DNA of 64,000 bases from an uncultured bacterium. GTDB taxonomy: Bacteria > Planctomycetota > UBA1135 > GCA-002686595. Shown in pieces: positions 18,657 through 27,787 of this stretch. Position 1 is the first letter of the stretch; each line of letters opens with the position of its first letter. The stretch spans positions 2,840 through 66,839 of the forward strand of contig CADEGS010000005.1 in assembly GCA_902826945.1 (NCBI GenBank), written 5' to 3'. The notes beneath the pieces were generated by a model. That model searched no databases, was not told the DNA's origin, and saw only the letters and a list, made by a program, of their open reading frames with translations. The translations under genes and the position numbers were made by a program.

Positions 18657-20033
18657 ATGGCAGAGACCTTCGACGCGATCGTGATCGGGACGGGCCAGTC
18701 GGGTCCGGCGCTCGCCCGCCGGATGGCGGGGGAGGGCTGGAAGGTGGCCGTGCTCGAGCGCGGCCGCGTCGGCGGCACCTGCGTCAACACCGGCTGCATC
18801 CCGACCAAGACCCTGATCGCGAGCGCCAAGGTGGCCGCCATGGCGCGCCGCGCGGCGGAGTACGGCGTGCGGCTCGACGGGCCGGTGCGCGTGGACATGC
18901 GCCGCGTGAAGGAGCGCATGCGCGAGGTCTCGGGCGCCTCGCGCCAGGCGGTGACGCGCGGTCTGGAGCAGGAGGAGAACGTCGCTCTCGTGCGCGGCCA
19001 CGGCCGGCTGGTCGGGCCGCGCGAGGTCGAGGTGGACGGGCGCCGGCTGCGCGCGGAGCGCGTCTTCCTCAACGTCGGCGCGCGCGCCGCCCGGCCCCCG
19101 ATCGAGGGGCTGGACGGCGTGCCCTGGCTCTCGAACGCGGGCCTCCTGGCGCTGGACGAGCTGCCCGCGCACCTCGTGATCGTCGGCGGCAGCTACGTCG
19201 GGCTGGAGTTCGCCCAGATGTACCGGCGCTTCGGCAGCGAGGTCACGGTGCTGCAGCGCGGGCCGCGGCTCGTGCCGCGCGAGGACGAGGACGTGTCCGA
19301 GGCGGTGCGCGAGGTGCTCGTCAAGGAAGGTGTGGACGTGCGCCTGGAGACGGAGTGCCTGGCGGTCGAGCGCCGCGGCGCGGACGTGGTCGTGCGCGCG
19401 AACGGCGCGCAGGTGGTCGGCAGCCACCTGCTCGTCGCCGCGGGCCGCCGGCCGAACACGGACGACCTGGGCGCCGAGGCGGGCGGCGTGGCGCTCGACG
19501 AGGCCGGGAACGTCCGGGTCGACGAGGAGCTGCGCACGAGCGCGCCCGGCGTCTGGGCGCTGGGCGACTGCAACGGCCGCGGCGGCTTCACGCACACCTC
19601 GTACGACGACTACCGCATCGTCTCGACGAACCTCCTCGGCGCGGGCGGGCGCAGGGTCTCCGATCGCATCACGGCCTACGCGCTCTACGTGGACCCGCCG
19701 CTCGGGCGCTGCGGCATGAGCGAGCGCGAGGCGCGCGCCTCCGGCCGCGACGTGCTGGTCGGGAAGGTCTGGATGGAGGACGTCGGCCGCGCCTACGAGA
19801 AGGGCGAGACCGACGGCTTCCTGAAGGTGCTCGTGGACGCGGAATCGAAGGCGATCCTCGGCGCCTCGCTCCTCGGCGTCGAGTGCGACGAGGTGCTGCA
19901 CACGCTGCTCGACCTGATGTATGCCGGGGCTCCCTACACCGTGGTCGCCGGCGCGATGCACGTGCACCCGACGGTCTCGGAGTACCTGCCGAGCCTGCTC
20001 GAGACGCTCGAGCCGCTGGCGCCGGCGGGCTGA
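18657..20033 (+). CDS. FAD-dependent pyridine nucleotide-disulfide oxidoreductase
   Basis: 458 aa. The order is FAD-binding (AIVIGTGQSGPALARRMA), redox disulfide GGTCVNTGCIPTK (Cys42, Cys47), NAD(P)-binding (HLVIVGGSYVGLEFAQM), second FAD motif (VWALGDCNG) and C-terminal dimerisation domain with HVHPTVSE, which supplies the His-Glu pair. It belongs to the dihydrolipoamide dehydrogenase/mercuric reductase group. It lacks both the N-terminal heavy-metal domain and the C-terminal Cys pair of true mercuric reductases. The physiological disulfide or quinone substrate is unknown; no 2-oxo-acid dehydrogenase genes lie nearby. Cytoplasmic, with its own -10-like box and ribosome site. Confidence 0.88.
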   Translation: MAETFDAIVIGTGQSGPALARRMAGEGWKVAVLERGRVGGTCVNTGCIPTKTLIASAKVAAMARRAAEYGVRLDGPVRVDMRRVKERMREVSGASRQAVTRGLEQEENVALVRGHGRLVGPREVEVDGRRLRAERVFLNVGARAARPPIEGLDGVPWLSNAGLLALDELPAHLVIVGGSYVGLEFAQMYRRFGSEVTVLQRGPRLVPREDEDVSEAVREVLVKEGVDVRLETECLAVERRGADVVVRANGAQVVGSHLLVAAGRRPNTDDLGAEAGGVALDEAGNVRVDEELRTSAPGVWALGDCNGRGGFTHTSYDDYRIVSTNLLGAGGRRVSDRITAYALYVDPPLGRCGMSEREARASGRDVLVGKVWMEDVGRAYEKGETDGFLKVLVDAESKAILGASLLGVECDEVLHTLLDLMYAGAPYTVVAGAMHVHPTVSEYLPSLLETLEPLAPAG

Positions 20034-20234
20034 GGCGGCGCCGCGCCGCTGGCGCGCCGCCGCGGCGCGGGAGCGCGCGAAGCGAGGAAGCCCCATTGCG
20101 GGGCGCGGGCGCGCACGGCGCCGGCGCGATCGGGCGGCTCGGGGCACGGCCGTTGCACCGGGGAGCCCGGAGGCGAATCCTGGCGGCGCTGGCCGGCGGC
20201 CGCCGCCCCGCGCCCACGCCCTGGAGCTCCCGCC
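20034..20234. other. Intergenic region
   Basis: 201 GC-rich bases between two co-directional genes. I see no promoter box, terminator or small gene that I can support. Confidence 0.4.
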
Positions 20235-20651
20235 ATGACGCACGTGAACAAGACCCACGACCTCGGCCTGTTCCTGGTCCGCCTCGCGCTCGGCGCGGTG
20301 TTCGTCTTCCACGGCGCGCAGAAGCTGTTCGGCCTCTTCGGCGGCGGCGGCCTGAGCGCGACGGCGACCGATTTCGAAGGGCTCGGGATCCCGCTGCCCG
20401 ACGTCAGCGCGGTCGTGGCCGGTTGTGTGGAGCTCTTCGGCGGCCTCGCGCTCGTCGTCGGCGTCGGCGTGCGCATCGCGGGCCTCCTGCTCGCGTTCCA
20501 GATGGGCGTCGCCGTGTGGACGGCGCACCGCCACGCCTTCGCGGCGGCGAAGGGCGGGATGGAGTTCCCGCTGACGCTGGCCTTGTGCGCGGCCGGGCTG
20601 GCCCTGGCCGGCTCCGGCGCGATCGCGCTGCGCCCTTCCTCGCGCGGCTGA
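20235..20651 (+). CDS. DoxX-family membrane protein
   Basis: 138 aa with four predicted membrane helices and the DoxX pattern: LFLVRLALGAVFVFHGAQKL, FGGGGLSATATDFE, CVELFGGLALVVGVGVRIAG and AAGLALAGSGAIAL. The opening R-x-x-x-G-x-x-F-x-x-H-G segment is the family signature. DoxX proteins are inner-membrane proteins linked to quinone or thiosulfate redox chemistry and to oxidative-stress complexes in some bacteria; the role here is unknown. Neighbouring redox genes on both sides on the same strand support a shared redox function. Confidence 0.85.
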   Translation: MTHVNKTHDLGLFLVRLALGAVFVFHGAQKLFGLFGGGGLSATATDFEGLGIPLPDVSAVVAGCVELFGGLALVVGVGVRIAGLLLAFQMGVAVWTAHRHAFAAAKGGMEFPLTLALCAAGLALAGSGAIALRPSSRG

Positions 20652-20725
20652 TCGGGCGGGCCGCTCGGTCCGCGGCCGCGCCGGCCGCGCGGCGACGCCC
20701 GCCGCGAGGCGCGCGCGCCACCCTC

Positions 20726-20731
20726 TAGAAT
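20726..20731 (+). promoter_or_regulatory. Putative -10 box TAGAAT
   Basis: TAGAAT lies only seven bases before the ATG at 20739, so any transcript from it would be leaderless or nearly so. Confidence 0.35.
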
Positions 20732-20738
20732 CTCCCGG

Positions 20739-22328
20739 ATGGCCGTCGGCCCCGAGAGCGCCCTGCCCGTCCTCGACCAGCACGCCTCGGGCTGCGGCGG
20801 GCCGCCGCGCTCGCGCCGCGGGCGGACGCGGGCGCTGGTGCTGCTCGGCGTGCACGTGCTGGCCTTCGTGCACATCGCGCACTGGCGCATCGCGGGCAGG
20901 ACGCTGTCGGCGCTGGAGCCCTCCGAGGCGGGCGAGACGCTGACCCTGGGCTACGTGAACGCGGGCTTCGTCCTCCTCGTGCTGCTGCTCGCGAGCACGC
21001 TCGTCCTCGGGCGCTTCTTCTGCGGCTGGGCGTGCCACGTCGTCGCGCTGCAGGACGCCTGCTCCTGGCTGCTCGGGCGCGTCGGGCTGCGGCCGCGCGC
21101 GCTGCGCTCGCGGCTGCTCGCCTGGGTGCCGCTCCTGGCGGCGCTCGAGATGTTCGTGCTGCCGAGCGTGCTCGCGCGCCTGCACGGCGAGCCGCCGGCG
21201 GCCTGGCGCTGGGCGCTCGCCACCGACGACTTCTGGGCGCGCTTCCCGGGGCCGTGGATGGCGGCGCTGACGTTCCTCGTCGTGGGGTTCCTGTGCGTCT
21301 GGCTCCTGGGCTCGAAGGGCTTCTGCACCTACGGCTGCCCGTACGGCGCGCTGTTCGGGCTGGCCGACCGCTTCGCGCCCGGCCGCATCCGCGTGGACGA
21401 GAGCTGCGAGCAGTGCGGCCACTGCACCGCCGTGTGCACGAGCAACGTGCGCGTGCACGAGGAGGTGGCGCGCTTCGGCGCGGTGGTCGACCCGGGCTGC
21501 ATGAAGTGCATGGACTGCGTCAGCGCCTGCCCCAAGGGCGCGCTCTCGCTGGGCTTCGCGCCGAAGGTCGTGCGCCCGCCCGCGCGGCGCAAGCCGCGGC
21601 GCGAGTACGACCTGTCCTGGGGCGAGGAGCTGCTCGCCGCGGCCGTCTTCCTCGGCGCGCTGTACGCCTTCCGCGGCCTCTACGGCGCCGTGCCGTTCCT
21701 GCTCGCGGTCGCGCTGGCGGTCGTGGCGGCGCTGTGCGCGACGGCGCTGGTGCGCCTCGCGCGCGCGCCGACCCTCCGCTTCCAGCACGTGCTGCTGCGG
21801 CGCGACGGGGCGCTGACGCGCGGCGGCGCGGCGGCGCTCGCGCTCCTTCTGGCCTTCCTCGCCTTCGCGGCGCACAGCGCGTGGGTGCAGCACGAGCACC
21901 GCAGCGGCGACGCCTGGCTGGCGCGCGCCGGCGCGGCGGCGCCGGGCTCGCCCGAGCGCGAGCGGGCGCTGGCGCAGAGCGGCGGCCACCTGGCGCGCGC
22001 GCTCGCGCTCGGCCTCGTCGAGACGGCCGAGCTGCACAACAAGCTGGGCCAGATCCTGGTCGGGCAGGGAGAGGCGTCCGCCGCCGAGCCGCACTTCCTG
22101 CGCGTGGTCGCGCTGGATCCCGAGAGCCGGAGCGCGCGCGTCTACCTGGCCGACCTGGCCGCGTCGCGCGGCGACTGGCCGGCCGCGCTGGCGCGCCTGG
22201 AGGAGCTGTGCGCGCTCGACGCGGCCGACCCCGAGCTGGCGCGTCGCGCGCGCTCGCTCGCCGCGCGGATGCCCGACGACGCGCGCGTGCGGGCGCTCGT
22301 CGCGCGCGTGGACGGGGCGGCGCGCTGA
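20739..22328 (+). CDS. NapH/CcoG-like 4Fe-4S membrane protein with TPR tail
   Basis: 529 aa. Residues 28-210 contain membrane helices and two membrane Cys motifs, FFCGWACHVVALQD and GFCTYGCPYGALFG, typical of NapH/NosR/CcoG-type electron-transfer proteins. Two ferredoxin-type 4Fe-4S motifs follow: CEQCGHCTAVC and CMKCMDCVSACPKG. Further helices run to about residue 385. The last 140 residues are soluble TPR-like helices (GHLARALALGLVETAELH, EASAAEPHFLRVVALDPES), an unusual attachment. It probably moves electrons between the quinone pool and a periplasmic or assembly partner. No cytochrome oxidase or nitrate reductase gene is nearby, so the partner is unknown. Confidence 0.82.
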   Translation: MAVGPESALPVLDQHASGCGGPPRSRRGRTRALVLLGVHVLAFVHIAHWRIAGRTLSALEPSEAGETLTLGYVNAGFVLLVLLLASTLVLGRFFCGWACHVVALQDACSWLLGRVGLRPRALRSRLLAWVPLLAALEMFVLPSVLARLHGEPPAAWRWALATDDFWARFPGPWMAALTFLVVGFLCVWLLGSKGFCTYGCPYGALFGLADRFAPGRIRVDESCEQCGHCTAVCTSNVRVHEEVARFGAVVDPGCMKCMDCVSACPKGALSLGFAPKVVRPPARRKPRREYDLSWGEELLAAAVFLGALYAFRGLYGAVPFLLAVALAVVAALCATALVRLARAPTLRFQHVLLRRDGALTRGGAAALALLLAFLAFAAHSAWVQHEHRSGDAWLARAGAAAPGSPERERALAQSGGHLARALALGLVETAELHNKLGQILVGQGEASAAEPHFLRVVALDPESRSARVYLADLAASRGDWPAALARLEELCALDAADPELARRARSLAARMPDDARVRALVARVDGAAR

Positions 22329-22335
22329 GCGGGCC

Positions 22336-25300
22336 TCAGGCCCACAAGGCCAGGTCGCCCAGCGCGCGCTCGGTGTCGGCGTCCGTGCGCGGGCGCACGC
22401 GGATGCCGTAGCCGAAGGCGCCCGCGCGCAGGCAGGCGTGCGAGCCCTCGAAGACGTGCAGCGCCTCCTCGACGCCGACGGGGTCGAGGCGCGTCACGAC
22501 CGGCTCGCGCAGGTCGGAGCCGCTCGTGCGCCGGCCCAGGACGAGCTCGACCACGACGTCCTCGGGGGCGAGCGGGCCGAGCTTGAGCGTCGCGTGCACG
22601 CCGATCGTGTCGCCGACCTTCACCTCGGACAGGTCGGCGATCTCGACCGCGTGGATCGTGACCTGCGGGAAGCCCTTGCGCACGCGCTGGATGCGCTGCA
22701 CGAGCGCGCGCACGTCCTGCGCGCGCGTGCGCGCCAGCGGCGCGTAGGCCTTGCGCACGTACTCGCCGACCATGCGGTCGGTGTTGAAGCGCGCCGGGAT
22801 CGTGGCCAGGTCGTGGCGCACGAAGTCCAGCCAGCGCGACGGCACGCCGCTCGCGTCGCGGTCGAAGTAGGCCGGGACGATCTCCTCCTCCAGCAGGCGG
22901 TAGAGCGCGCTCGAGTCGAACTCGTCCTGCAGCGTCGGGTTCTCGTACACCGGGCCGTCGGCGATCGTCCAGCCGTTGCGGCCGTCGTAAGCCTCGGGCC
23001 ACCAGCCGTCGCCGATGGAGAGGTTCAGGCCGCCGTTGGCGGCGACCTTCATGCCCGACGTGCCGCTCGCCTCCTGCATGCGCGTGGGGTTGTTGAGCCA
23101 CACGTCCACGCCCTGCACGAGCGAGCGCGCCAGGTCCATGTCGTAGTTCTCGACGAAGAACACGCGGCCGGCGAGGTCCTTCGAGCGCGAGATCTCGGCG
23201 ATCCGGCGCAGGATGTCCTTGCCGTGCTCGTCGCGCGGGTGCGCCTTGCCGCCGACCAGGACGCGCACGGGGCGCTCCTCGTCGGACAGGAGCGCGCGCA
23301 GGCGCGCCGGGTCCTGGAACAGGAGCAGCGCGCGCTTGTAGGGCGCGAAGCGGCGCGCGAAGCCGATCAGGAGCGCGTCCTCGCGCAGGCCGTCGAGCGA
23401 CTCCTCCAGGAGCTGCGGGCTGTCGTGGCGCTCGAGGAAGCCGCGCCGCAGGCGCACGCGCAGCGTCGTCATCAGCTCGCGCTTGATCGAGCGCTTGGCG
23501 CGCCACACGGCGGCGGCGGCCTGCTCGCTGCTGCCGGCGGCGAAGTCCTCGCCGCGCACGGGCCGGTCCGCGACGCCCAGCGCGCGCGCGACCTCCGGGT
23601 GCGTCCACGTGCCGAGGTGGATGCCGTTCGTGATCGAGTCCACGGGCACCTCGCTCTCGAGCAGGCGCGGCCAGTAGGGGTGCAGGAGCGCGCGCGAGGC
23701 GGTCTTGTGCAGCTCGCTCACGCCGTTGCAGTAGGCGCTGAAGTGCAGCGCCAGGTAGGTCATGTTGAACGAGTCGCGCGGCCCCTCGCTCGCCTGCCCG
23801 AAGGCGAAGAAGCCTTCCCAGGGCAGGCCGACCCAGTCCTCCGCGTCGGAGAAGTAGCGCCGCATCAGGTCCTCGCCGAAGCGGTCGTGGCCGGCGGGGA
23901 CGGGCGTGTGCGTCGTGAACAGCGTCGTGGCGCGCACCGTCTCGCGCGCCTCCTCGAAGGTCAGGCCCTCGCGCACGAGCGCCGAGACGCGCTCCAGCGT
24001 GGTGAAGGCCGCGTGCCCCTCGTTCATGTGGTAGACCGCCGGCGCCAGGCCGAGCCGGCGCAGGAGGCGCACGCCGCCGCGGCCGAGCGCGATCTCCTGC
24101 TTGAGCCGCGTCTCGGCCTCGCCGCCGTAGAGCTGGCTCGTGATGGCGCGGTCCTCCTCGCGGTTCGTGGGCGTGTCGGAGTCGAGCAGGTACAAGGACA
24201 CGCGCCCGACCCGCACGCGCCACGAGCGCAGCGCGAGCTGGCGTCCGAGCAGCGGCAGCGTGACCTCCAGCGGCGCGCCGCCCTGGTCGCGCACGAGCTC
24301 GAGCGGCAGCGAGAGCGGGTCGTTCGGCGCGTCCAGGGCGATCTGCTCGCCGGCCGCGCTGATGCGCTGCGTCAGGTAGCCCTTGCGGTAGAAGAGCCCG
24401 ACCGCGACCAGCGGCAGGTCGAGGTCGCTGGCCGACTTCAGGTGGTCGCCGGCCAGCACGCCCAGGCCGCCGCTGTAGACGCGCAGCGACTCCTGGATGC
24501 CGTACTCGGCGCAGAAGTAGGCCACCGGCCGCTCGGCCGACAGGCCCGTGCGCTCGGCGTCGGGCACCAGGCGCCGCCACGGCGCCTGGCGCGGGTCGGC
24601 GCCCAGGTACTCGTCCATGCGCCGCACGACGCGCTCCAGCGTCGCGACGTAGCCGGCGTCGGTGGCGCGCAGCTCCAGGTCCTCGGAGCCCGCGGCGTGC
24701 AGCAGGCGCACCGGGTTGTGCCCGCAGGCCTCCCACAGGAGCGGGTTCAGGTCGCGGAACAGGGCCGGCGCCTCGGGGTCCCAGCACCACCAGAAGTTGC
24801 GCGCGACGCGGTGCAGCGGCGCCAGCTTGCGCGGCAGCGTGGCGGACACGTCGAGGTCGCGCAGGCGCGGGCGCTGTCCCTCGGGCACGGGCTGGATGGC
24901 GAGCGTCTTGCGCGGCCGGCGCTTCTGCTGCACGCCCTTCTCGAGGCGCGCCTGCACGCTCGCGAGGGCCTGCTCGTAGGCCTGCTCGTAGCACTTGAAG
25001 AGCCCCGTCCAGGACGTGCGGCGCGCGCTCCGGCGGCAGGCCTCGGCCACGCTGTCGGCGCCGCGCGTGTCGGCCAAGAGCGCCTCGAGCTCGCGCACGA
25101 GCCGCGCGCGCGCCTCGCCGTACTCGACGTGCACGCGCGGGATGACGCGCACGCCGTTCTCGGCGCCCAGCCCCTCGGCGTTGGCCCAGCGCCCGAAGCC
25201 GGCGTAGTCGGTCGTCACCGTCGGCACGCCCAGCGCCAGGCTCTCCTGCGGCGTGTAGCCCCACGGCTCGTAGTAGGAGGGGAAGGCCGAGAAGTCCATG

Positions 25301-26556
25301 GCGCGCAGCAGCGCCTCGTACGGCAGGTCGAGGATCCCGTCGCCAGGGCCGAGGTAGCAGGGGATCTGGACCAGCTTGACGCGGTCGTCGGGCGCGTTCG
25401 CGAGGCCGAGCTTCGCGCACAGGACGTGCAGCGGGTCGTTCTCCTCGTCGAAGAGGTTGTGCGTCGTGAGCCCCATCGCGCCGTCGATCGCGGCGACCGG
25501 GCGCTTCAGGCGCTCGAGCAGCTCGCCCTTGACGCCCGAGTTGCCGGCGGGGACGAGCACGAACAAGACCAGCGGGCGCCCGGGTCGCCGGCACAGCTCG
25601 GCGCAAGCCTCGAGCAGGAAGTCGATGCCCTTGTTGTGGAACTCGTAGCGGCCCGAGATGCAGGCGAAGGCGGCGCCCGCGACGTCGCGCCCGAGGAAGC
25701 GCGTCGCCAGGTCGGCCAGGCGCGCGCGCACCTGCGCGCGCGGGTGATCGCCCGCCAGCTCCTCGATGACGCCCAGGTCCATGCCGTTGGGCGTGAGCGG
25801 GTCGGGCCCGCGACCGTGCAGCAGGCGCGCCTCGCGCGCGGTGATCTCGCTGACCGTCGTGAGCACGTCGGTCTCGCGCGCCGAGACGCCCTCGATCGAG
25901 TGCTTGGCGACGACGCCGTGCGTCTCGGCCAGCTCCTCGGGGCTCTGCCCGTCGAGCCCGTCGTCGGGCGACTGGCCCACCGACGACAGCGCGCGCCCGA
26001 GCACGGTGGCGTGCGTCGTGAAGACCGAGCCGATGCTGGGCGCCTGCTTCTTCAGGTACAGCAGGCTGGAGCTCGTCATCCACTCGTGCGCGTGCACCAC
26101 CGCGCGCCTGTGCACGGGCGCGAGGAAGTGCTCCATCCACTCCTCGATCGCGATGCCGGCCGCCCAGCCGAAGAGCACGGGCTCGACGTAGTCCCACTTG
26201 CCCTGCAGCGAGTCGACCTTGTAGTCCTCCCACAGGCCGGCCAGGATCCCGTCGCGCTTCTCGTACAGGCCGGCGAACTCGACCAGCAGCGTCAGCGGGC
26301 GGCCGGGGATGCGCCAGCGGCCGAGGCGCACCGGGACGCCGCGCTCGCGGCAGGCGTCCTGGTAGGGCTCGTAGCCCTCGAGCGGGTCGAAGGGCGCCTT
26401 GTCCGCTCCCGAGAGCAGCCAGGGGCCGACGCACAGGTACTCGTCGGCCAGCTTCTCGACGACGGTGCGCGCCTTGGTCGACAGCACCGTGTGGATGCCG
26501 CCGACCTTGTTGCAGACCTCCCAGCTGATCTCGAACAGGGTGTAGGGGCTAGACAA
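22336..26556 (-). CDS. Fusion of GT3-type glycogen synthase and alpha-glucan phosphorylase (GT35)
   Basis: 1406 aa. Residues 1-530 resemble eukaryotic-type (GT3) glycogen synthase: FEISWEVCNKVGGIHTVLST at the N-terminus and SAFPSYYEPWGYTPQES at about 422-438, both signatures of the GYS family. A charged linker follows (about 535-580). Residues 585-1400 are a GlgP-type phosphorylase: RNFWWCWDPEAPALF, YFCAEYGIQESLRVYSGGLG, FTTHTPVPAGHDRF, FARRFAPYKRA, and EASGTSGMK, whose Lys1170 should carry PLP. One polypeptide would thus both extend and phosphorolyse glucan chains. It is the last gene of the glycogen operon, its ATG overlapping the GH57 gene by eight bases. The alternative, that one half is catalytically silent, cannot be excluded by eye. 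Confidence 0.88.
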   Translation of the reverse strand: MSSPYTLFEISWEVCNKVGGIHTVLSTKARTVVEKLADEYLCVGPWLLSGADKAPFDPLEGYEPYQDACRERGVPVRLGRWRIPGRPLTLLVEFAGLYEKRDGILAGLWEDYKVDSLQGKWDYVEPVLFGWAAGIAIEEWMEHFLAPVHRRAVVHAHEWMTSSSLLYLKKQAPSIGSVFTTHATVLGRALSSVGQSPDDGLDGQSPEELAETHGVVAKHSIEGVSARETDVLTTVSEITAREARLLHGRGPDPLTPNGMDLGVIEELAGDHPRAQVRARLADLATRFLGRDVAGAAFACISGRYEFHNKGIDFLLEACAELCRRPGRPLVLFVLVPAGNSGVKGELLERLKRPVAAIDGAMGLTTHNLFDEENDPLHVLCAKLGLANAPDDRVKLVQIPCYLGPGDGILDLPYEALLRAMDFSAFPSYYEPWGYTPQESLALGVPTVTTDYAGFGRWANAEGLGAENGVRVIPRVHVEYGEARARLVRELEALLADTRGADSVAEACRRSARRTSWTGLFKCYEQAYEQALASVQARLEKGVQQKRRPRKTLAIQPVPEGQRPRLRDLDVSATLPRKLAPLHRVARNFWWCWDPEAPALFRDLNPLLWEACGHNPVRLLHAAGSEDLELRATDAGYVATLERVVRRMDEYLGADPRQAPWRRLVPDAERTGLSAERPVAYFCAEYGIQESLRVYSGGLGVLAGDHLKSASDLDLPLVAVGLFYRKGYLTQRISAAGEQIALDAPNDPLSLPLELVRDQGGAPLEVTLPLLGRQLALRSWRVRVGRVSLYLLDSDTPTNREEDRAITSQLYGGEAETRLKQEIALGRGGVRLLRRLGLAPAVYHMNEGHAAFTTLERVSALVREGLTFEEARETVRATTLFTTHTPVPAGHDRFGEDLMRRYFSDAEDWVGLPWEGFFAFGQASEGPRDSFNMTYLALHFSAYCNGVSELHKTASRALLHPYWPRLLESEVPVDSITNGIHLGTWTHPEVARALGVADRPVRGEDFAAGSSEQAAAAVWRAKRSIKRELMTTLRVRLRRGFLERHDSPQLLEESLDGLREDALLIGFARRFAPYKRALLLFQDPARLRALLSDEERPVRVLVGGKAHPRDEHGKDILRRIAEISRSKDLAGRVFFVENYDMDLARSLVQGVDVWLNNPTRMQEASGTSGMKVAANGGLNLSIGDGWWPEAYDGRNGWTIADGPVYENPTLQDEFDSSALYRLLEEEIVPAYFDRDASGVPSRWLDFVRHDLATIPARFNTDRMVGEYVRKAYAPLARTRAQDVRALVQRIQRVRKGFPQVTIHAVEIADLSEVKVGDTIGVHATLKLGPLAPEDVVVELVLGRRTSGSDLREPVVTRLDPVGVEEALHVFEGSHACLRAGAFGYGIRVRPRTDADTERALGDLALWA

Positions 26557-27787
26557 CGGGCTCCTCGGTCGGGGAGATCGCGGAGGGGGGGGAGAGGACG
26601 TCGCGGACGCGGGTGGTGAGGTCGTCCAGGACGTTCATGAAGACGACGTACGAGTCGTAGGGAGACTCGTAGGGGGTGAAGTACTCGTGCACGTCACCAT
26701 CGGAAAAGAACTTGGTGGACATGTAGTAGACGTGGTCGGACGTGCTCAGGCGGCGCCAGATGGCCAGCAGCTCGGGGTGCCCCCGGCGCGCCGCCTCGCG
26801 GACGTCGGGCAGGAGGTCGTAGAGCGCCTCGTGCGCCGAGCGCTGCATCGGGTTGCGCAGCCAGGCCGACAGGTCGCGCTCGGCGTCGGCCCAGGAAACG
26901 GGTTCCGGGGCGGCGATCTCGTCCACGGGCTCCTCGGCGCGCGCCGCCTCGGAGGGCGTGGCGAAGTCGAAGCGCTCGTCGGCCAGCACGTAGCCGGGCA
27001 GGGCGCGCATGAACTCGAAGATGCCCGTGGCGGTGCCCTGGTGCTCGCCGAACGTCTCGTAGTCCATGAACAGGCCGACGAGCGCGTCCTCGGGCGCGGC
27101 CTTGTGCAGCCAGCCCGCGAAGCGGTCGGCCATCAGCGGGTACTGGTCCCAGGTCTTGTTGCTGAAGCGGAAGGCGATGTCGTCGGAGAAGGAATAGTCG
27201 CGCAGGAGGAGGCGCAGGCGCGAGCGGCCGCGCGGCCGGTAGACGCGCCGCGGGCTGCGCCCGGCGAGCAGGTGGTCGGCGCCCTCGCCCAGGAGCACGT
27301 CGAAGCCCAGGTCCTCGACCTCCTTGGCGATGTCGTCGTCGAAGATCAGCTCGGTGTCGCGGAAGGTCACCGGCCGCGCGCCGAAGAGCGCCTCGACGCG
27401 CTCGCGCTGCGCGCGCACCTGCGCGCGGAACTCCTCGCGATCGCCCAGGGCGGCCAGCGAGTGGAAGGCGGTCTCGCACAGGAACTCGACGCAGCCCGTG
27501 CGCGAGAGCGCCACGAACGAGTCGAGCGCCTCCGGCGCCCACTCCTCGAGCTGGGAGATCACCGTCCCGCTGAGCGAGAAGGCGCAGCGGAAGCGCCCTC
27601 CCGTGCGCTCGATCGCCTCGGCCAGGAGCGCGTTCATCGGCACGTAGCAGCGCTCGGCGACGCGCTCCAGGATGCGCCGGTTCTCCGGCCCGTTGAAGTA
27701 GTCGCGCTCGCCGCCGATGTCGAAGTAGGAGTAGCGCTGCAGCCGGTAGGGCTGGTGCACCTGGAAGTAGAAGACGACGGAGGTCAC
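26549..27787 (-). CDS. GH57 family alpha-amylase-like glycosidase
   Basis: 412 aa, GTG start overlapping the GT4 stop (GTGA). Family GH57 signatures are VVFYFQVHQPYRLQRYSYF at the N-terminus, CVEFLCETAFHSL (the Glu is the expected nucleophile), RDTELIFDDDIAKEVEDLGF and LVGLFMDYETFGEHQ (the Asp is the expected acid/base). The family contains alpha-amylases, 4-alpha-glucanotransferases and branching enzymes. The short length and the ETxxHSL/MDYETFGEH pair are most like the alpha-amylase group. There is no signal peptide, so it acts on intracellular glucan. No GlgB gene is present in the window, so a branching role also deserves testing. Confidence 0.85.
   Translation of the reverse strand: MTSVVFYFQVHQPYRLQRYSYFDIGGERDYFNGPENRRILERVAERCYVPMNALLAEAIERTGGRFRCAFSLSGTVISQLEEWAPEALDSFVALSRTGCVEFLCETAFHSLAALGDREEFRAQVRAQRERVEALFGARPVTFRDTELIFDDDIAKEVEDLGFDVLLGEGADHLLAGRSPRRVYRPRGRSRLRLLLRDYSFSDDIAFRFSNKTWDQYPLMADRFAGWLHKAAPEDALVGLFMDYETFGEHQGTATGIFEFMRALPGYVLADERFDFATPSEAARAEEPVDEIAAPEPVSWADAERDLSAWLRNPMQRSAHEALYDLLPDVREAARRGHPELLAIWRRLSTSDHVYYMSTKFFSDGDVHEYFTPYESPYDSYVVFMNVLDDLTTRVRDVLSPPSAISPTEEPVV

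Noticed and set aside
18657..20033. Mercuric reductase
   Set aside because: No N-terminal metal-binding domain, no C-terminal Cys pair, and no mer genes nearby; kept as a generic flavin disulfide reductase.
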